Source of the DNA: JADGHX01 sp963837755
Lineage (GTDB): Bacteria > Pseudomonadota > Gammaproteobacteria > Steroidobacterales > Steroidobacteraceae
DNA: 64,000 nt
Direction: 5' to 3'
Assembly: GCA_963837755.1 (NCBI GenBank)
Contig: CAWIOP010000001.1
Coordinates: forward strand, 1,302,001 to 1,366,000
Positions 18,772-26,749 of the stretch are shown one piece after another; position 1 is the stretch's first letter; every line of letters begins with the position of its first letter. The translations under genes and the position numbers were made by a program. The notes under the pieces were generated by a model, which saw only the letters and a program-made list of their open reading frames with translations, made no database searches and had not been told where the DNA came from.

Positions 18772-19086
18772 CTACCGGCGCAGCTTCAGTGTCGCCACGT
18801 TGTCGTTGGCGAGCGAGCGGTCGTCCCCCTCGCCGGGGTCGTCTGCGTCCTCGAGAACCTTGCCATTCACAACGCCGTTCGCAGGGCTCCCGCTGCCAGG
18901 GCCCTCGTTGGCGTTCGTGAGTGCGGCGCGCTTTTTTCGTTCGTGTATTTCTGCGCGGTCGATCACGATGCTGCGCGGCGCCTCGATGCCGAAACGCACC
19001 TGGTTGCCCACGACACCCAGGACCGTGACCGTGACTTCGTCCCCGATGTAGATGGTCTCTACGGGGCGTCGCGTGAGAATGAGCAT
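18772..19086 (-). CDS. csrA: Carbon storage regulator CsrA with long C-terminal tail
   Basis: RNA-binding translational regulator. ATG 19086 follows GAAGGAGG closely and gives MLILTRRPVETIYIGDEV, the canonical CsrA beta-strand core, complete to about residue 50 (VRFGIEAPRSIVIDRAEIH). CsrA is normally 60-65 residues; this one has 104, with an acidic, Gly/Asp/Asn-rich, probably disordered extension of about 45 residues (GDDRSLANDN). The ribosome binding site itself contains GGA triplets (TCGGAAGGAGG), the type of site CsrA dimers bind, so autoregulation is plausible. A small hairpin (TGCGCC/GGCGCA) overlaps the stop codon. The gene stands alone. Confidence 0.93.
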   Translation of the reverse strand: MLILTRRPVETIYIGDEVTVTVLGVVGNQVRFGIEAPRSIVIDRAEIHERKKRAALTNANEGPGSGSPANGVVNGKVLEDADDPGEGDDRSLANDNVATLKLRR

Positions 19087-19520
19087 ACGGCCTCCTTCCG
19101 ACACCTTCAGCCATAACCGGAACCCGCCGCGACACTGCTGTCGCGGGCGCGCGTGCCCGGGGGTCGAGGAAGGCGGATCGATCCTAGGAACTTGATCTGG
19201 CGAGCGCAAGGCGCAGGACTCTAAAAAGATTCAATTCCCTATAGGTAGTTAACGTACTTCCTGGCTCGCCGGCGGGCAGCGCACTTGTATTTCCGATGGA
19301 GCCAGATAGTGAAGACGGGCGAGCGGCGATTTTCCGCGTAGCCGCAAGTCGCGGGTTGATCGGGGGAGGGGCGGCGGAGGGCCGCAGCGGGGGCGGGCGA
19401 CCAACCAGCGGGCGAAGCCCCCTAAACCGCGCCATAAATGGGCGCGGTGCATCGGTGAAATTGACCCCGGTCCGTCGCTCCCGCTACCGTCCGGCCGCCT
19501 ACAAAGAGAACAGTTTTCTT
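19087..19520. other. Gene-free region between csrA and DUF6644-like gene
   Basis: 434 nt without a supportable gene, serving as leader/promoter space for csrA (leftward) and for the membrane-protein pair (rightward). The part near 19215-19260 is AT-rich (CTAAAAAGATTCAATTCCCT) against the surrounding GC, the likeliest promoter zone. The right half is a GC-rich run with short inverted pieces (for example GGGGGCTTCGCCCGC on the minus strand near 19425) that codes for nothing recognisable. Confidence 0.5.
19127..19146 (-). promoter_or_regulatory. Hairpin in csrA leader
   Basis: Perfect 8-bp stem CCGCGACA/TGTCGCGG with a 4-nt loop, about 40 nt upstream of the csrA start. If transcribed it would sit just before the GGA-containing ribosome binding site and could help position CsrA for autoregulation. 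Function inferred from location only. Confidence 0.4.
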
Positions 19521-20024
19521 ATGCTGTCGACCTTACGTGCTTTCGGGGATTGGCTCGCGACGACCGGGCTCAGCGCCACCATCCAGAACGTGTCGTGGAT
19601 CATTCCCACGGTGCAGACGATCCATATCGTCTGCGTCGCCATCGTTGTCTCGGCCACGTTCCTCGTGGACCTGCGCATCCTTGGCGCCTTCTCACGCTCG
19701 CAGCCGCTCGCCGCGCTGTCGCACCGGTTCCTCACGTGGATCTGGTACGCGCTCATCGTGCTGCTCGTCACGGGCTCGCTGCTCATCATCGGCGAGCCGG
19801 CCCGCTCGCTGCTCAACCCGGCTTTCGGGGTGAAGATGCTCATGCTGCTGGTCGTGGCCGCGCTCACAGTCGTGCTGCAGCGTCCGCTCGTGGCCAATGC
19901 GGGCTACTGGGACGCTTCCGGCGCGCGTCAGGTGACGGCGAAAGCCATCGCCCTCGTGTCGCTGGCGCTGTGGGCGTGCATCGTCTTCGCGGGGCGCTGG
20001 ATCGCCTACGTCACCGCGTACTAG
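19521..20024 (+). CDS. DUF6644-like membrane protein (copy 1)
   Basis: 167-residue integral membrane protein with about four helices (VQTIHIVCVAIVVSATFLVDL, WYALIVLLVTGSLLII, VKMLMLLVVAALTVVL, ALVSLALWACIVFAGRWI). ATG 19521 is chosen because it starts MLSTLRAFGDWL, aligning with the next gene's MIEEFCQWLYDT. His in QTIHI and the pattern VDLRILG recur in the paralogue (ESVHVLA, ADLRLLG). The role is unknown; the pair precedes a DUF6152 gene, suggesting one complex across membrane and periplasm (inference). Confidence 0.78.
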   Translation: MLSTLRAFGDWLATTGLSATIQNVSWIIPTVQTIHIVCVAIVVSATFLVDLRILGAFSRSQPLAALSHRFLTWIWYALIVLLVTGSLLIIGEPARSLLNPAFGVKMLMLLVVAALTVVLQRPLVANAGYWDASGARQVTAKAIALVSLALWACIVFAGRWIAYVTAY

Positions 20025-20070
20025 TGCCACAGGCGCGCTATCCGCGCCCATTCGTCTTTCAGGGGGATCG

Positions 20071-20565
20071 ATGATCGAAGAGTTCTGCCAGTGGCTGTAC
20101 GACACGCCGCTCGCCGCGACCATCCGCTCGAACGAGCTCGCGTTCCCGTGGATCGAGAGCGTGCACGTGCTCGCCATCACACTCGTGCTCGGCACCATCA
20201 TCGTGGCGGACCTGCGCCTGCTCGGGCTTGCGTCGGTGAAGCGGCCGGTGACTCAGCTGTTGCGCGACGTGTTGCCCATCACCTGGGTGGCGTTCGCCAT
20301 CGCGGCCATTACGGGCTCGGCCCTGTTCACGTCGAACGCGGTCGAGTACACGCACAACACGGCGTTCCAGCTCAAGATGACCATGATGGCGCTGGCGGGC
20401 ATCAACATGGTCGTATTCCAGCTCATCACGTTTCGCAGCGTAGGCGGGTGGGATGAGGCGCGTGCCACCCCGGTGGGCGCGCGCTTCGCGGGGGCGTTCT
20501 CGCTGCTCGCGTGGATCAGCATCGTCGCGTGCGGCCGCTGGATCGGCTTCACCATCGGGTTTTGA
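20071..20565 (+). CDS. DUF6644-like membrane protein (copy 2)
   Basis: 164 residues, about four helices, paralogous to the preceding gene 46 nt upstream. Shared landmarks are WIESVHVLAITLVLGTI, ADLRLLGLASV, a FQLKMTMMALAGINM helix and the closing GRWIGFTIGF. I place it in the family known to me as DUF6644. It has a ribosome site AGGGGG 6 nt before ATG 20071. With the DUF6152 gene starting 45 nt later it makes a three-gene operon. Conserved histidines in helix 1 could bind heme or metal, but no known motif proves it. Confidence 0.82.
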   Translation: MIEEFCQWLYDTPLAATIRSNELAFPWIESVHVLAITLVLGTIIVADLRLLGLASVKRPVTQLLRDVLPITWVAFAIAAITGSALFTSNAVEYTHNTAFQLKMTMMALAGINMVVFQLITFRSVGGWDEARATPVGARFAGAFSLLAWISIVACGRWIGFTIGF

Positions 20566-20609
20566 GAGGCCAGGCTCGCCCTCACGGGGCGGCGGAGGGG
20601 TTTTCACCC

Positions 20610-21032
20610 ATGAGCATTCGAAGAGCCGCGCACGTGCGCGCATTCCTGGCGGCGGGCGCGCTGCTCGCCGCGGGTGCGGCGTTCGCCCACCATTCCTTCG
20701 CCATGTTCGATCGTGACAAGGAAGTGGTGCTGAACGGCACGGTGCGCGAGTTCCAGTGGACCAATCCGCACGCCTTCATCGAAGTGGACGTGGCCGACGA
20801 CCAGGGCAACGTCGAGAAGTGGTCGGTGGAGATGAACAGCCCCAACAACCTCACGCGCCAGGGCTGGAAGTCGAGCATGCTGAAGACCGGCGACAAGGTC
20901 AGCGTGACACTGAACCCGCTGCGCGACGGCAAGAAGGGCGGGCTGTTCGTGGCGGTGACCCTGCCCGACGGCAAGGTCATGAAAGACCCGACGAACCGCC
21001 AGCGGCCTGCGCCGGAACCGCCGAAGAGCTGA
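20610..21032 (+). CDS. DUF6152-type exported protein (copy 2)
   Basis: 140-residue exported protein. ATG 20610 follows GGCGGAGGGG; the signal ends AAFAHH and the mature protein begins HHSFAMFDRDKEVVLNGTV, then FQWTNPHAFIEVDV, matching copy 1 at 12213. The C-terminus is GGLFVAVTLPDGKVM with a polar tail. Gene order with two DUF6644-like proteins supports a common membrane-associated function. It is convergent with the dioxygenase genes, 87 nt away. Confidence 0.84.
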   Translation: MSIRRAAHVRAFLAAGALLAAGAAFAHHSFAMFDRDKEVVLNGTVREFQWTNPHAFIEVDVADDQGNVEKWSVEMNSPNNLTRQGWKSSMLKTGDKVSVTLNPLRDGKKGGLFVAVTLPDGKVMKDPTNRQRPAPEPPKS

Positions 21033-21119
21033 CGGCGGCCCGCGCGCCGGAGAGCATTTCCGCCAGCGTCTCGCCCAGCGAACGCCGTAGCGTCAAGGCG
21101 AAGGGCCATCCCCAGCACA

Positions 21120-21971
21120 TCAGCGCGGCACATTCTCCAGGTCCTCGAAAATGACCTGCCCGTAGCCCGTGAGCGTGGCGTGATAGTAGTTGCGGTGAGC
21201 CCGGCGCACGCGCTCCGACAGGGTGCCCCGCATGCACAGCCACATGATCATCTCGACACTCTCGGTGCCCCCGCGCTCGATGAGCTCGCGATGAGACAAC
21301 CGCGCGAGCGAGCGCGGATCGGTTTCGAGCCGGTCGAGAAACTCCGCATCCCACGCCGGGTCGATCAGGCCGAAGCGCTCGCCGGTGAGTTGGTGCGAAA
21401 GCCCGCCCGTGCCGAGCGCGACGACCTTGAGGTCGTCTTCGAAGCTCGCCACGGCGCGCCGCATGGCGCGCCCGAGCTCGAAGCAGCGTGCGGCGGAAGG
21501 AATCGGAAAGTGGAGCACGTTCACGAGTATGGGGATCACTCGCACCGGCCATGCCTGCACATGAGGCATGAGCGCCGAGAGCGGCGACAGCGAGCCATGA
21601 TCGAGCGGCAGCCGGTGGCACACGGCGAGGTCGAACCCATCATCGACGAGCGTTTTCGACAGATGCCACGCAAGCTCGGTGTGCCCCGGCACCTCGGGCA
21701 GGTCGCGCTTGCCCCAGCCCTCGTCCGCGATCTCGTGCCGGTCGGCGACGGCGATGGCGAACGTGGGAATGACGTCCAGGAAGAACGAGGTGAAATGATC
21801 GTTCGTGAAGAGAATGATGACGTCCGGCTTCTCGCGCTCGAGCCACGCGCGCATCGGCTTGTAGCCGTCGAACAGCGGCTTCCAGTACGCCGACTCCTCG
21901 TCGCGCCGGTCGACGGCCGCGCCGACCGCGGGCGCATGGGGCGAGCCCATGCCGGCGACGATGCGCGCCAC
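21120..21971 (-). CDS. LigB-type class III extradiol dioxygenase, catalytic subunit
   Basis: 283-residue LigB-fold protein. Start is GTG 21971, which shares one base with the stop codon of the upstream subunit; it gives VARIVAGMGSPHAPAVG, matching the family start where the His is an iron ligand. FTNDHFTSFF, LPLDHGSLSPLSALMP and GTGGLSHQLTGE are the other family motifs holding iron and catalytic histidines. Such enzymes cleave protocatechuate, gallate or related catechols next to the hydroxyls, using Fe(II) and O2. Substrate cannot be fixed from sequence. It forms an overlapping pair with the LigA-type gene and is divergent from a carboxymuconolactone decarboxylase-like gene. Confidence 0.9.
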   Translation of the reverse strand: MARIVAGMGSPHAPAVGAAVDRRDEESAYWKPLFDGYKPMRAWLEREKPDVIILFTNDHFTSFFLDVIPTFAIAVADRHEIADEGWGKRDLPEVPGHTELAWHLSKTLVDDGFDLAVCHRLPLDHGSLSPLSALMPHVQAWPVRVIPILVNVLHFPIPSAARCFELGRAMRRAVASFEDDLKVVALGTGGLSHQLTGERFGLIDPAWDAEFLDRLETDPRSLARLSHRELIERGGTESVEMIMWLCMRGTLSERVRRAHRNYYHATLTGYGQVIFEDLENVPR

Positions 21972-22333
21972 TAGCGCTCTTCCCAGACCCGGCGCGTGCT
22001 CGCGAACTGCTCGAGCGTCTCGCCCCGCATCCGCGCCCCGGCGGCCGCGAGGCCATCGCCCGCGACGCCGGCAAGCCGGAACACGAGGAAATGATTCACA
22101 CCGTAGCGAACCATGGCGAGCCAGTCGCGGGCGCGCACCATCTCGATCTCCGCGTCGCTGAGGCCGGCCGCGCGCAGGCAGCTCATTTCGTCGGCCTTGA
22201 AGGCCGCGCGGTTCGCGGGCAGCATGAGCCCGCGGCAAAAGGCGCTCAGGCGGTACGCCTGCTGGGCCAGCGACACGGTGAGCAGGTAGCTGCCCGGAAT
22301 GGGGTTCGCAAAATCGCGCTCGGACTGCTTCAA
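21971..22333 (-). CDS. LigA-type extradiol dioxygenase small subunit
   Basis: Helical subunit that caps the LigB active site. The family segments are YLLTVSLAQQAYRLSAFCRGL, LPANRAAFKADE and RDWLAMVRYGVNHFLVFRLAG. Start is uncertain: TTG 22333 gives 120 residues, the usual length of LigA, whereas an ATG at 22468 would add 45 residues (including ARPRLFGRAYYAG) without family resemblance and would nearly abut the divergent gene at 22495. The stop overlaps the GTG of the LigB subunit, implying translational coupling and 1:1 assembly. Confidence 0.83.
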   Translation of the reverse strand: MKQSERDFANPIPGSYLLTVSLAQQAYRLSAFCRGLMLPANRAAFKADEMSCLRAAGLSDAEIEMVRARDWLAMVRYGVNHFLVFRLAGVAGDGLAAAGARMRGETLEQFASTRRVWEER

Positions 22334-22494
22334 GAGGGTTTTCCGGAAGTTGTATGGCCAGGCCCGGCCGTCTCCCGGGCCCGCGTAGTATGCTCTGCCG
22401 AATAATCGTGGGCGAGCGTGCACGCGTAGGTCTCCAGGGATGTCGTGGCACGCGAACCGCTCGCACACCCTGTCGACTCGGTGCTCAAACCTTC

Positions 22495-23025
22495 ATGACC
22501 CAGCGATTCACCCCACTGGCGCGCGATGCGCTCTCGCCCGACCAGCAAGGCGTCTACGACGCCATCGTGGCCGGCCCGCGCGGCACGGTGCCCGCGCCCT
22601 TTCATATCTTCCTGCAGTCCGCGCCGCTCGCGGATTGTGTGCAGCAGCTCGGCAGCCTGCTTCGCTATGGCACGGGCCTGCCGCCGCGGTTGTCGGAGCT
22701 TGCGATTCTCATCACGGCCAGGCACTGGGGTGCCGAGTATGAATTGAGCGTGCATGTGTCGGAGGCTCGCAAGGCCGGGCTGGCGGAGGAAACCATCGCC
22801 GCTGTTTGCGCCGGCAGGCGGCCCGCGCTGGAAGGCGATGACGCGCTGGTGCATGACTTTGCGAGCACGCTCTACGCAAGCGGCGACGTGCCGGATGAGC
22901 TCTTCGCCGCCGCCGTTGCGCGTTTCGGGCGCAAGACCGTAGTGGAGCTCGCCTCGATCCTGGGTTACTACTCGATGCTGGCCATCGTGCTGAACCTGTT
23001 CCGCGTCAAGGCGGCCGCGGGCTGA
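22495..23025 (+). CDS. Carboxymuconolactone decarboxylase-like (CMD) protein
   Basis: 176 residues, all-helical CMD/AhpD superfamily. ATG 22495 gives MTQRFTPLARDALSPDQQGVY; the core is LSELAILITARHWGAEYELSVHVSEARKAGL, with the AR.W.AEYE..VH pattern of the family in place of the AhpD CxxC (no cysteine pair, so peroxidase activity is unlikely). CMD enzymes act in protocatechuate degradation, and the divergent LigAB-type genes share its upstream region, so a joint aromatic pathway is plausible. Confidence 0.86.
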   Translation: MTQRFTPLARDALSPDQQGVYDAIVAGPRGTVPAPFHIFLQSAPLADCVQQLGSLLRYGTGLPPRLSELAILITARHWGAEYELSVHVSEARKAGLAEETIAAVCAGRRPALEGDDALVHDFASTLYASGDVPDELFAAAVARFGRKTVVELASILGYYSMLAIVLNLFRVKAAAG

Positions 23026-23114
23026 CGGCGCGCACGGGTCGCGGCCTTGCCGGAGTGAAGTCGATGTCACTGCAAATGCCCACCTGCGACGATCGCCCCA
23101 TCTGGGACGTGTGG

Positions 23115-23258
23115 CAGGCGCTGCCGCCGGGCGGCCGCATCTACCTGCACGAGATGCTTCTCGACGACACGGGCGACGGCCCGCGCACCACGGCGGCGTT
23201 CTCCGCGCTGATGCTTGCGAACACGCGGGGCCGCCAGTTCACGTTCGGGCAATTGAAA
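23115..23258 (+). pseudogene. O-methyltransferase internal/C-terminal remnant
   Basis: About 48 codons read ALPPGGRIYLHEMLLDD, GPRTTAAFSALMLANTRGRQ and FTFGQLK, matching the region of SAM-dependent small-molecule O-methyltransferases just after motif IV. Homology stops at both sides: the SAM-binding glycine motif is missing upstream and the last 40-50 residues are missing downstream, where the frame runs into unrelated sequence and ends at 23327. Nothing like the rest of the gene is nearby. Confidence 0.6.
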
Positions 23259-23343
23259 GTATGCCAGCGGTCGCGCTTCGCGTTGGCCGCTTGCCTGGAA
23301 TCGTGCTATTCAACGGCGGCACTATGAAAGAGGGGGTCAGGGC

Positions 23344-23898
23344 GTGGATCACTGCATTCCTGTCGATCGTCGCGAGTTCCTCAAGGCCACCACCGGTGTG
23401 CTCACCGGCGTGCTCGCCGTGGGCAGCCCGCTGGCGCTCATCGCGCCCTCGCGCGCCTGGGCCGCGGATCTCAAGGCCTTCACGAGCGCCGAAGGCGCCG
23501 CCCTCATGGCGGTGGCGCGCACCATAGCCCCGCACGACAAGCTGGAAGACGCTGCCTACGCCATCGTCGTCCAGAGCATCGACTCGGACGCGGCGAAGGA
23601 CGATGTCACCCGCAAGCTCGTGAAGGACGGCATTGCCGCGCTCGGCGCGGGCTTTGCCACTGCGCCAGAGACCGTGCGCGCGCAGACCCTGAAGAAGATC
23701 GAGCAGACGGCGTTCTTCCAGACGATGCGGGTGAAGGTGCTCGGGGTGCTCTACGCCACCGAAATGGCTTACACCTGCTTCGGCTACGAAGGCGAGGCGT
23801 TCTCGAAGGGCGGCTACCTCTTCCGCGGCTTCAACGACCTTCGATGGCTGCCCGACGTGCCGCTCGCGGACAGCGGCCCCGTGATCAAGCAAAGCTGA
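23344..23898 (+). CDS. Tat-exported gluconate 2-dehydrogenase subunit 3-like protein
   Basis: 184-residue protein with a twin-arginine signal (DRREFLKATTG, hydrophobic run, cleavage near AWAADL). GTG 23344 follows AGGGGGTCAGGG. The mature part matches the small gluconate 2-dehydrogenase subunit family, including MAVARTIAPHDKLEDAAYA and GYEGEAFSKGGYLFRGF. In this family the small subunit is carried to the periplasm with a flavin-containing GMC partner, and a GMC oxidoreductase gene follows 16 nt downstream, so the two almost certainly form one dehydrogenase. No cytochrome subunit is adjacent. Confidence 0.9.
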   Translation: MDHCIPVDRREFLKATTGVLTGVLAVGSPLALIAPSRAWAADLKAFTSAEGAALMAVARTIAPHDKLEDAAYAIVVQSIDSDAAKDDVTRKLVKDGIAALGAGFATAPETVRAQTLKKIEQTAFFQTMRVKVLGVLYATEMAYTCFGYEGEAFSKGGYLFRGFNDLRWLPDVPLADSGPVIKQS

Positions 23899-23914
23899 GA
23901 GCCGGGAGATACGC

Positions 23915-25483
23915 ATGGCGAAGCTCGAACTGAACGACGACGGCGTCGTGGTCATCATCGGCTCTGGCGCGGGCGGCGGCACGCTTGCGCACGAGCTCAC
24001 CCGTCGCGGCATCAAAGTGGTGCTGTTCGAAGCGGGCGCGCGCCAGTCGATGGCCACGTTCACACAGGTGCCGGGCGATGCGTTCGTGCAGCTCACGTGG
24101 CTCGAGCCACGCACGCAGTCCGGCACGTCGTCCGTGAAGGAAGACTACCCGACACTGCCGTCCTGGACTTGCAAGACAGTCGGCGGCACCACCGTGCACT
24201 GGACGGGCGCTACGCCGCGCATACGGCCATATGAGATCCGTACACGCACGACGTACGGCGACGTGAAGGGCACGTCGCACATCGACTGGCCGCTCGATTA
24301 CGCGGAGCTCAAGCGCTACTACGAGCTTGCTGAGCGGCGCATGGTGGTTACACGTCGCAACGGCGTGCCGGGCCTGCCGGCATCGAACCACTTCAAGGTC
24401 ATCTACAACGGCGCGCGCAAGATCGGCTACAAGCGCGTGCACACGAACTACATGGCCATCAACTCACGCCCGGCGGACGGGCGCGGCATCTGCATCCAGC
24501 AGGGGTTCTGCGCGCAGGGCTGCAAGACCGGCGCGAAGTGGAGCACGCTCTACACGGAGATTCCGCGCGCCGAAGCCACGGGCAACCTCGACCTGCGCGT
24601 GGAAAGCCGCGTGACGCGCATCGAGCACGGCGAAGACGGCAAGGTAACCGGCGTGGTCTACCGGGACGCGAAGGGTAACGAGCAGCGGCAGAAGGCACGT
24701 ATCGTTTGCGTGGCGTGCAACTCAATCGAGACTGCGCGCCTGCTGCTGCTGTCCGAGAGCTCGAAATATCCGCAGGGGCTTGCGAACTCGCACGACCAGG
24801 TGGGCCGCCACTACAGCCGCCATACCGGGGGCTTCTGCTGGGGCGTGTTCGACAAGCCCATCCACATGTGGAGAGGCGCAACGCTCGCCGGCATCATTGA
24901 AGACGAGAACGTCAACGACCCGAAGCGCGGCTTCGTGGGCGGCTATCACCTGGAAATGGTGGCCATGGAGCTGCCCACCTTCCCGCTCGTTGGCCTGCCC
25001 TACATGTGGGGCCGCGATCTCGCGGACGTCATGGAGAACTACCGCAACATCGCGGGCATGTTCATCAACGGCGAAGACATGCCGCGCGCCACGAACCGCA
25101 TCACCTTGAACAAAGACGTGAAGGACTCGTTCGGCCTGCCCGTTGCCAACGTGCACGTGGACGAGCACGAGAACGATACCGCCATGCGCAAGCACGCGCA
25201 GGGCCAGGCGAAGAAGCTCTACGACTCGCTGGGCGCGCGCCGCTTCGTGCACACGCGGCAGACGCCCGGCACGCACAACATGTGCACGGCCCGAATGAGC
25301 CAGGACCCGCGCGACGGCGTGGCAAACCCGCACGGCCAGACGCACGACATCAAGAACCTGTTCATCTCGGACGGCAGCGCCATGAGCACCTCGACGTCGG
25401 CCAACCCGACGCTGACGATCGTGGCGCTGGCGTTACGTCAGGCGGAGTTCATTGCAAAAGAGATGTCGGCCAGGAACATCTAG
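23915..25483 (+). CDS. GMC-family FAD oxidoreductase
   Basis: 522 residues. The FAD-binding motif GSGAGGG is at residues 16-22, with the acidic end of the second strand in LFEAGA. The central region has CIQQGFCAQGCKTGAKWS, a cysteine cluster seen in gluconate/fructose-dehydrogenase-type flavoproteins, and the C-terminus ends with FISDGSAMSTSTSANPTLTIVALALR, the GMC signature. It has no signal of its own, so it likely rides the Tat path with the preceding small subunit. It would oxidise an alcohol or sugar-type CH-OH group in the periplasm; the substrate is not evident. A repeat-linked hairpin follows the stop. Confidence 0.93.
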   Translation: MAKLELNDDGVVVIIGSGAGGGTLAHELTRRGIKVVLFEAGARQSMATFTQVPGDAFVQLTWLEPRTQSGTSSVKEDYPTLPSWTCKTVGGTTVHWTGATPRIRPYEIRTRTTYGDVKGTSHIDWPLDYAELKRYYELAERRMVVTRRNGVPGLPASNHFKVIYNGARKIGYKRVHTNYMAINSRPADGRGICIQQGFCAQGCKTGAKWSTLYTEIPRAEATGNLDLRVESRVTRIEHGEDGKVTGVVYRDAKGNEQRQKARIVCVACNSIETARLLLLSESSKYPQGLANSHDQVGRHYSRHTGGFCWGVFDKPIHMWRGATLAGIIEDENVNDPKRGFVGGYHLEMVAMELPTFPLVGLPYMWGRDLADVMENYRNIAGMFINGEDMPRATNRITLNKDVKDSFGLPVANVHVDEHENDTAMRKHAQGQAKKLYDSLGARRFVHTRQTPGTHNMCTARMSQDPRDGVANPHGQTHDIKNLFISDGSAMSTSTSANPTLTIVALALRQAEFIAKEMSARNI

Positions 25484-25506
25484 GAGTTGGGGCTTGCGCA
25501 AGATAG

Positions 25507-25590
25507 CCGTATGAACGGTTGAGGCTTGCGAAGGCGGGGCTGCCCTCGAAGAGGGCAGCCCCGCAGATACTCGGTGTCGTTCATACGGCA
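25507..25590 (+). repeat. Dispersed repeat, copy E (forms large palindrome)
   Basis: Begins GCCGTATGAACGGTTGAGG, nearly identical to the start of copy D at 37664, then diverges into its own hairpin. The outer arms GCCGTATGAACG (25507) and CGTTCATACGGC (25579) are exact reverse complements, so the whole 84 nt can fold into one long stem with an inner hairpin at 25534-25564. It sits between the convergent GMC and lipoprotein genes. Confidence 0.7.
25534..25564. terminator. Strong hairpin between convergent genes
   Basis: Perfect 14-bp stem, GCGGGGCTGCCCTC pairing with GAGGGCAGCCCCGC around a GAA loop. No T-tract follows directly on the plus strand. Its position between the ends of the GMC gene and the small lipoprotein gene suits transcript ending or mRNA protection. 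Confidence 0.65.
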
Positions 25591-25594
25591 GGCA

Positions 25595-25819
25595 TCAGTC
25601 CTTTTTGATTTCCTCAGCCGCGTCTTTGGCGCCTTCGCGAGCTTCATCGACAGCATCGTCAACCTTGCTCGCGGTCGACTCTTCGCCGCCGTGCTTGAGG
25701 GTGTCGACGGCCTCGTCGACTTCCTCGCCCGCCTGCTCCACGGGGCCCTTGTTGTCACAGGCGCCGAGACTCAACGTGAGAGCGGCAACGAACGCGGCAG
25801 ACGTAATCTTGTGAACCAT
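25595..25819 (-). CDS. Small acidic lipoprotein
   Basis: 74 residues. The signal peptide MVHKITSAAFVAALTLSLGAC ends in a lipobox (LGAC), so the mature protein is lipid-anchored. The rest is a highly charged, Ala/Glu/Asp/Lys-rich helix with an approximate 11-residue period (EEVDEAVDTLKH, DDAVDEAREGAKDAAEEIKKD), resembling late-embryogenesis-abundant or YtxH-like amphipathic helices. Role unknown, perhaps membrane or stress protection. GGAGG precedes the start by about 5 nt. Confidence 0.83.
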   Translation of the reverse strand: MVHKITSAAFVAALTLSLGACDNKGPVEQAGEEVDEAVDTLKHGGEESTASKVDDAVDEAREGAKDAAEEIKKD

Positions 25820-25934
25820 GAGTTTCCCTCCTGACTGCGAGGCTCATGATCGCGTAATCACCCCTGGCCTCGGGGTCGGTGGCGGGCTGCACTGTGCGTA
25901 GGACGGGTCTTACAAAAACCGGCGGCGCGCAGCA

Positions 25935-26474
25935 TCAGACGCGGTGAGAGGGCCTACCCGGCGCGAGATCCGCAGGCGTGGCGAGCTGCCGATCTGCCAC
26001 CGGGCGCCATTCGATGGGCTCCCAGCTTTTCGGCAGCGGGCTGTTCGTGGTGGCGTTCAGCCACACGACAGGGCCCGTATCCCCGTGATTGATGCGCATG
26101 ACATTGAGAATGATGGCGCGCGACTCGTTGAGCGAGAGCCGCGCTTCCACAATGTGAAGCAGGGGTGGCAGCTGCTGCGAGACCATGGTCCATGGCGAGG
26201 CATGCATCTGTCGCGCTTCATCCCACACGGATTGGCATTGCAGGTGAAAGCGAACGACGGACGGTGGGCCTGCGCCGCTGCCCGCGCCTTCGTATTCGAG
26301 CTCCATCTCCGGCTCGGTATCGAGAATGGGCTGGTCGCACAGGCTGCAGACCTGGCCCGTGCCACGGCCGCCCCACATGCGCGCCGGCTTTTCGCACGGC
26401 AGGCGCGATTGCTCTATGCGCTCACGGGCGGCATCCCGAAGCGCGTCTCGACCCTGTTGTGACGGGTCGCCCAT
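25935..26474 (-). CDS. Unknown protein with a CxxC...HxxC zinc-site
   Basis: 179 residues from ATG 26474 (AGGA a few nt upstream); an in-frame start 30 nt earlier is possible. The middle holds CSLCDQPI and, about 40 residues on, FHLQCQSVW, a four-ligand Cys/His pattern of a treble-clef or zinc-ribbon type, with an acidic spacer (EPEMELEYEG). The C-terminal third is a distinct domain (HIVEARLSLNESRAIILNVMRI, GPVVWLNATTN). I do not recognise the full architecture. It stands alone, upstream of a gene-free stretch of about 275 nt leading to the kinase gene's end. Confidence 0.65.
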   Translation of the reverse strand: MGDPSQQGRDALRDAARERIEQSRLPCEKPARMWGGRGTGQVCSLCDQPILDTEPEMELEYEGAGSGAGPPSVVRFHLQCQSVWDEARQMHASPWTMVSQQLPPLLHIVEARLSLNESRAIILNVMRINHGDTGPVVWLNATTNSPLPKSWEPIEWRPVADRQLATPADLAPGRPSHRV

Positions 26475-26749
26475 ATGATTCCTGTTCCCCGCAAGGCGAC
26501 GCATTCACTATGCGCGTGCGACGGCGCTCAAGTCCAGACTCCGCCGGCTGGCGGCCCGTGAAATTTTACGTTCCCCCTTATGCTTTTCTGAACAGTGCGG
26601 TGGAGCTTCGGCACCTCGATAGTGCATGTGTCCCACGCGCTGCGCAGTTCTGGCACGCGTTCGATACGGCCGCGGTCGACATTCGAAACAGATTGCCGCA
26701 TTCGCTCAAAGACTGTCCCGAATTAGCAACGCGCTGAATTCGCGTGCGG

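Noticed and set aside
21971..22468. Long start (ATG 22468) for the LigA-type subunit
   Set aside because: The extra 45 residues show no family resemblance and lie almost against the divergent gene start; the TTG at 22333 fits the usual length.
23055..23327. A 90-residue gene in front of the Tat small subunit
   Set aside because: Homology is limited to an internal O-methyltransferase stretch with unrelated ends, so I call it a remnant.
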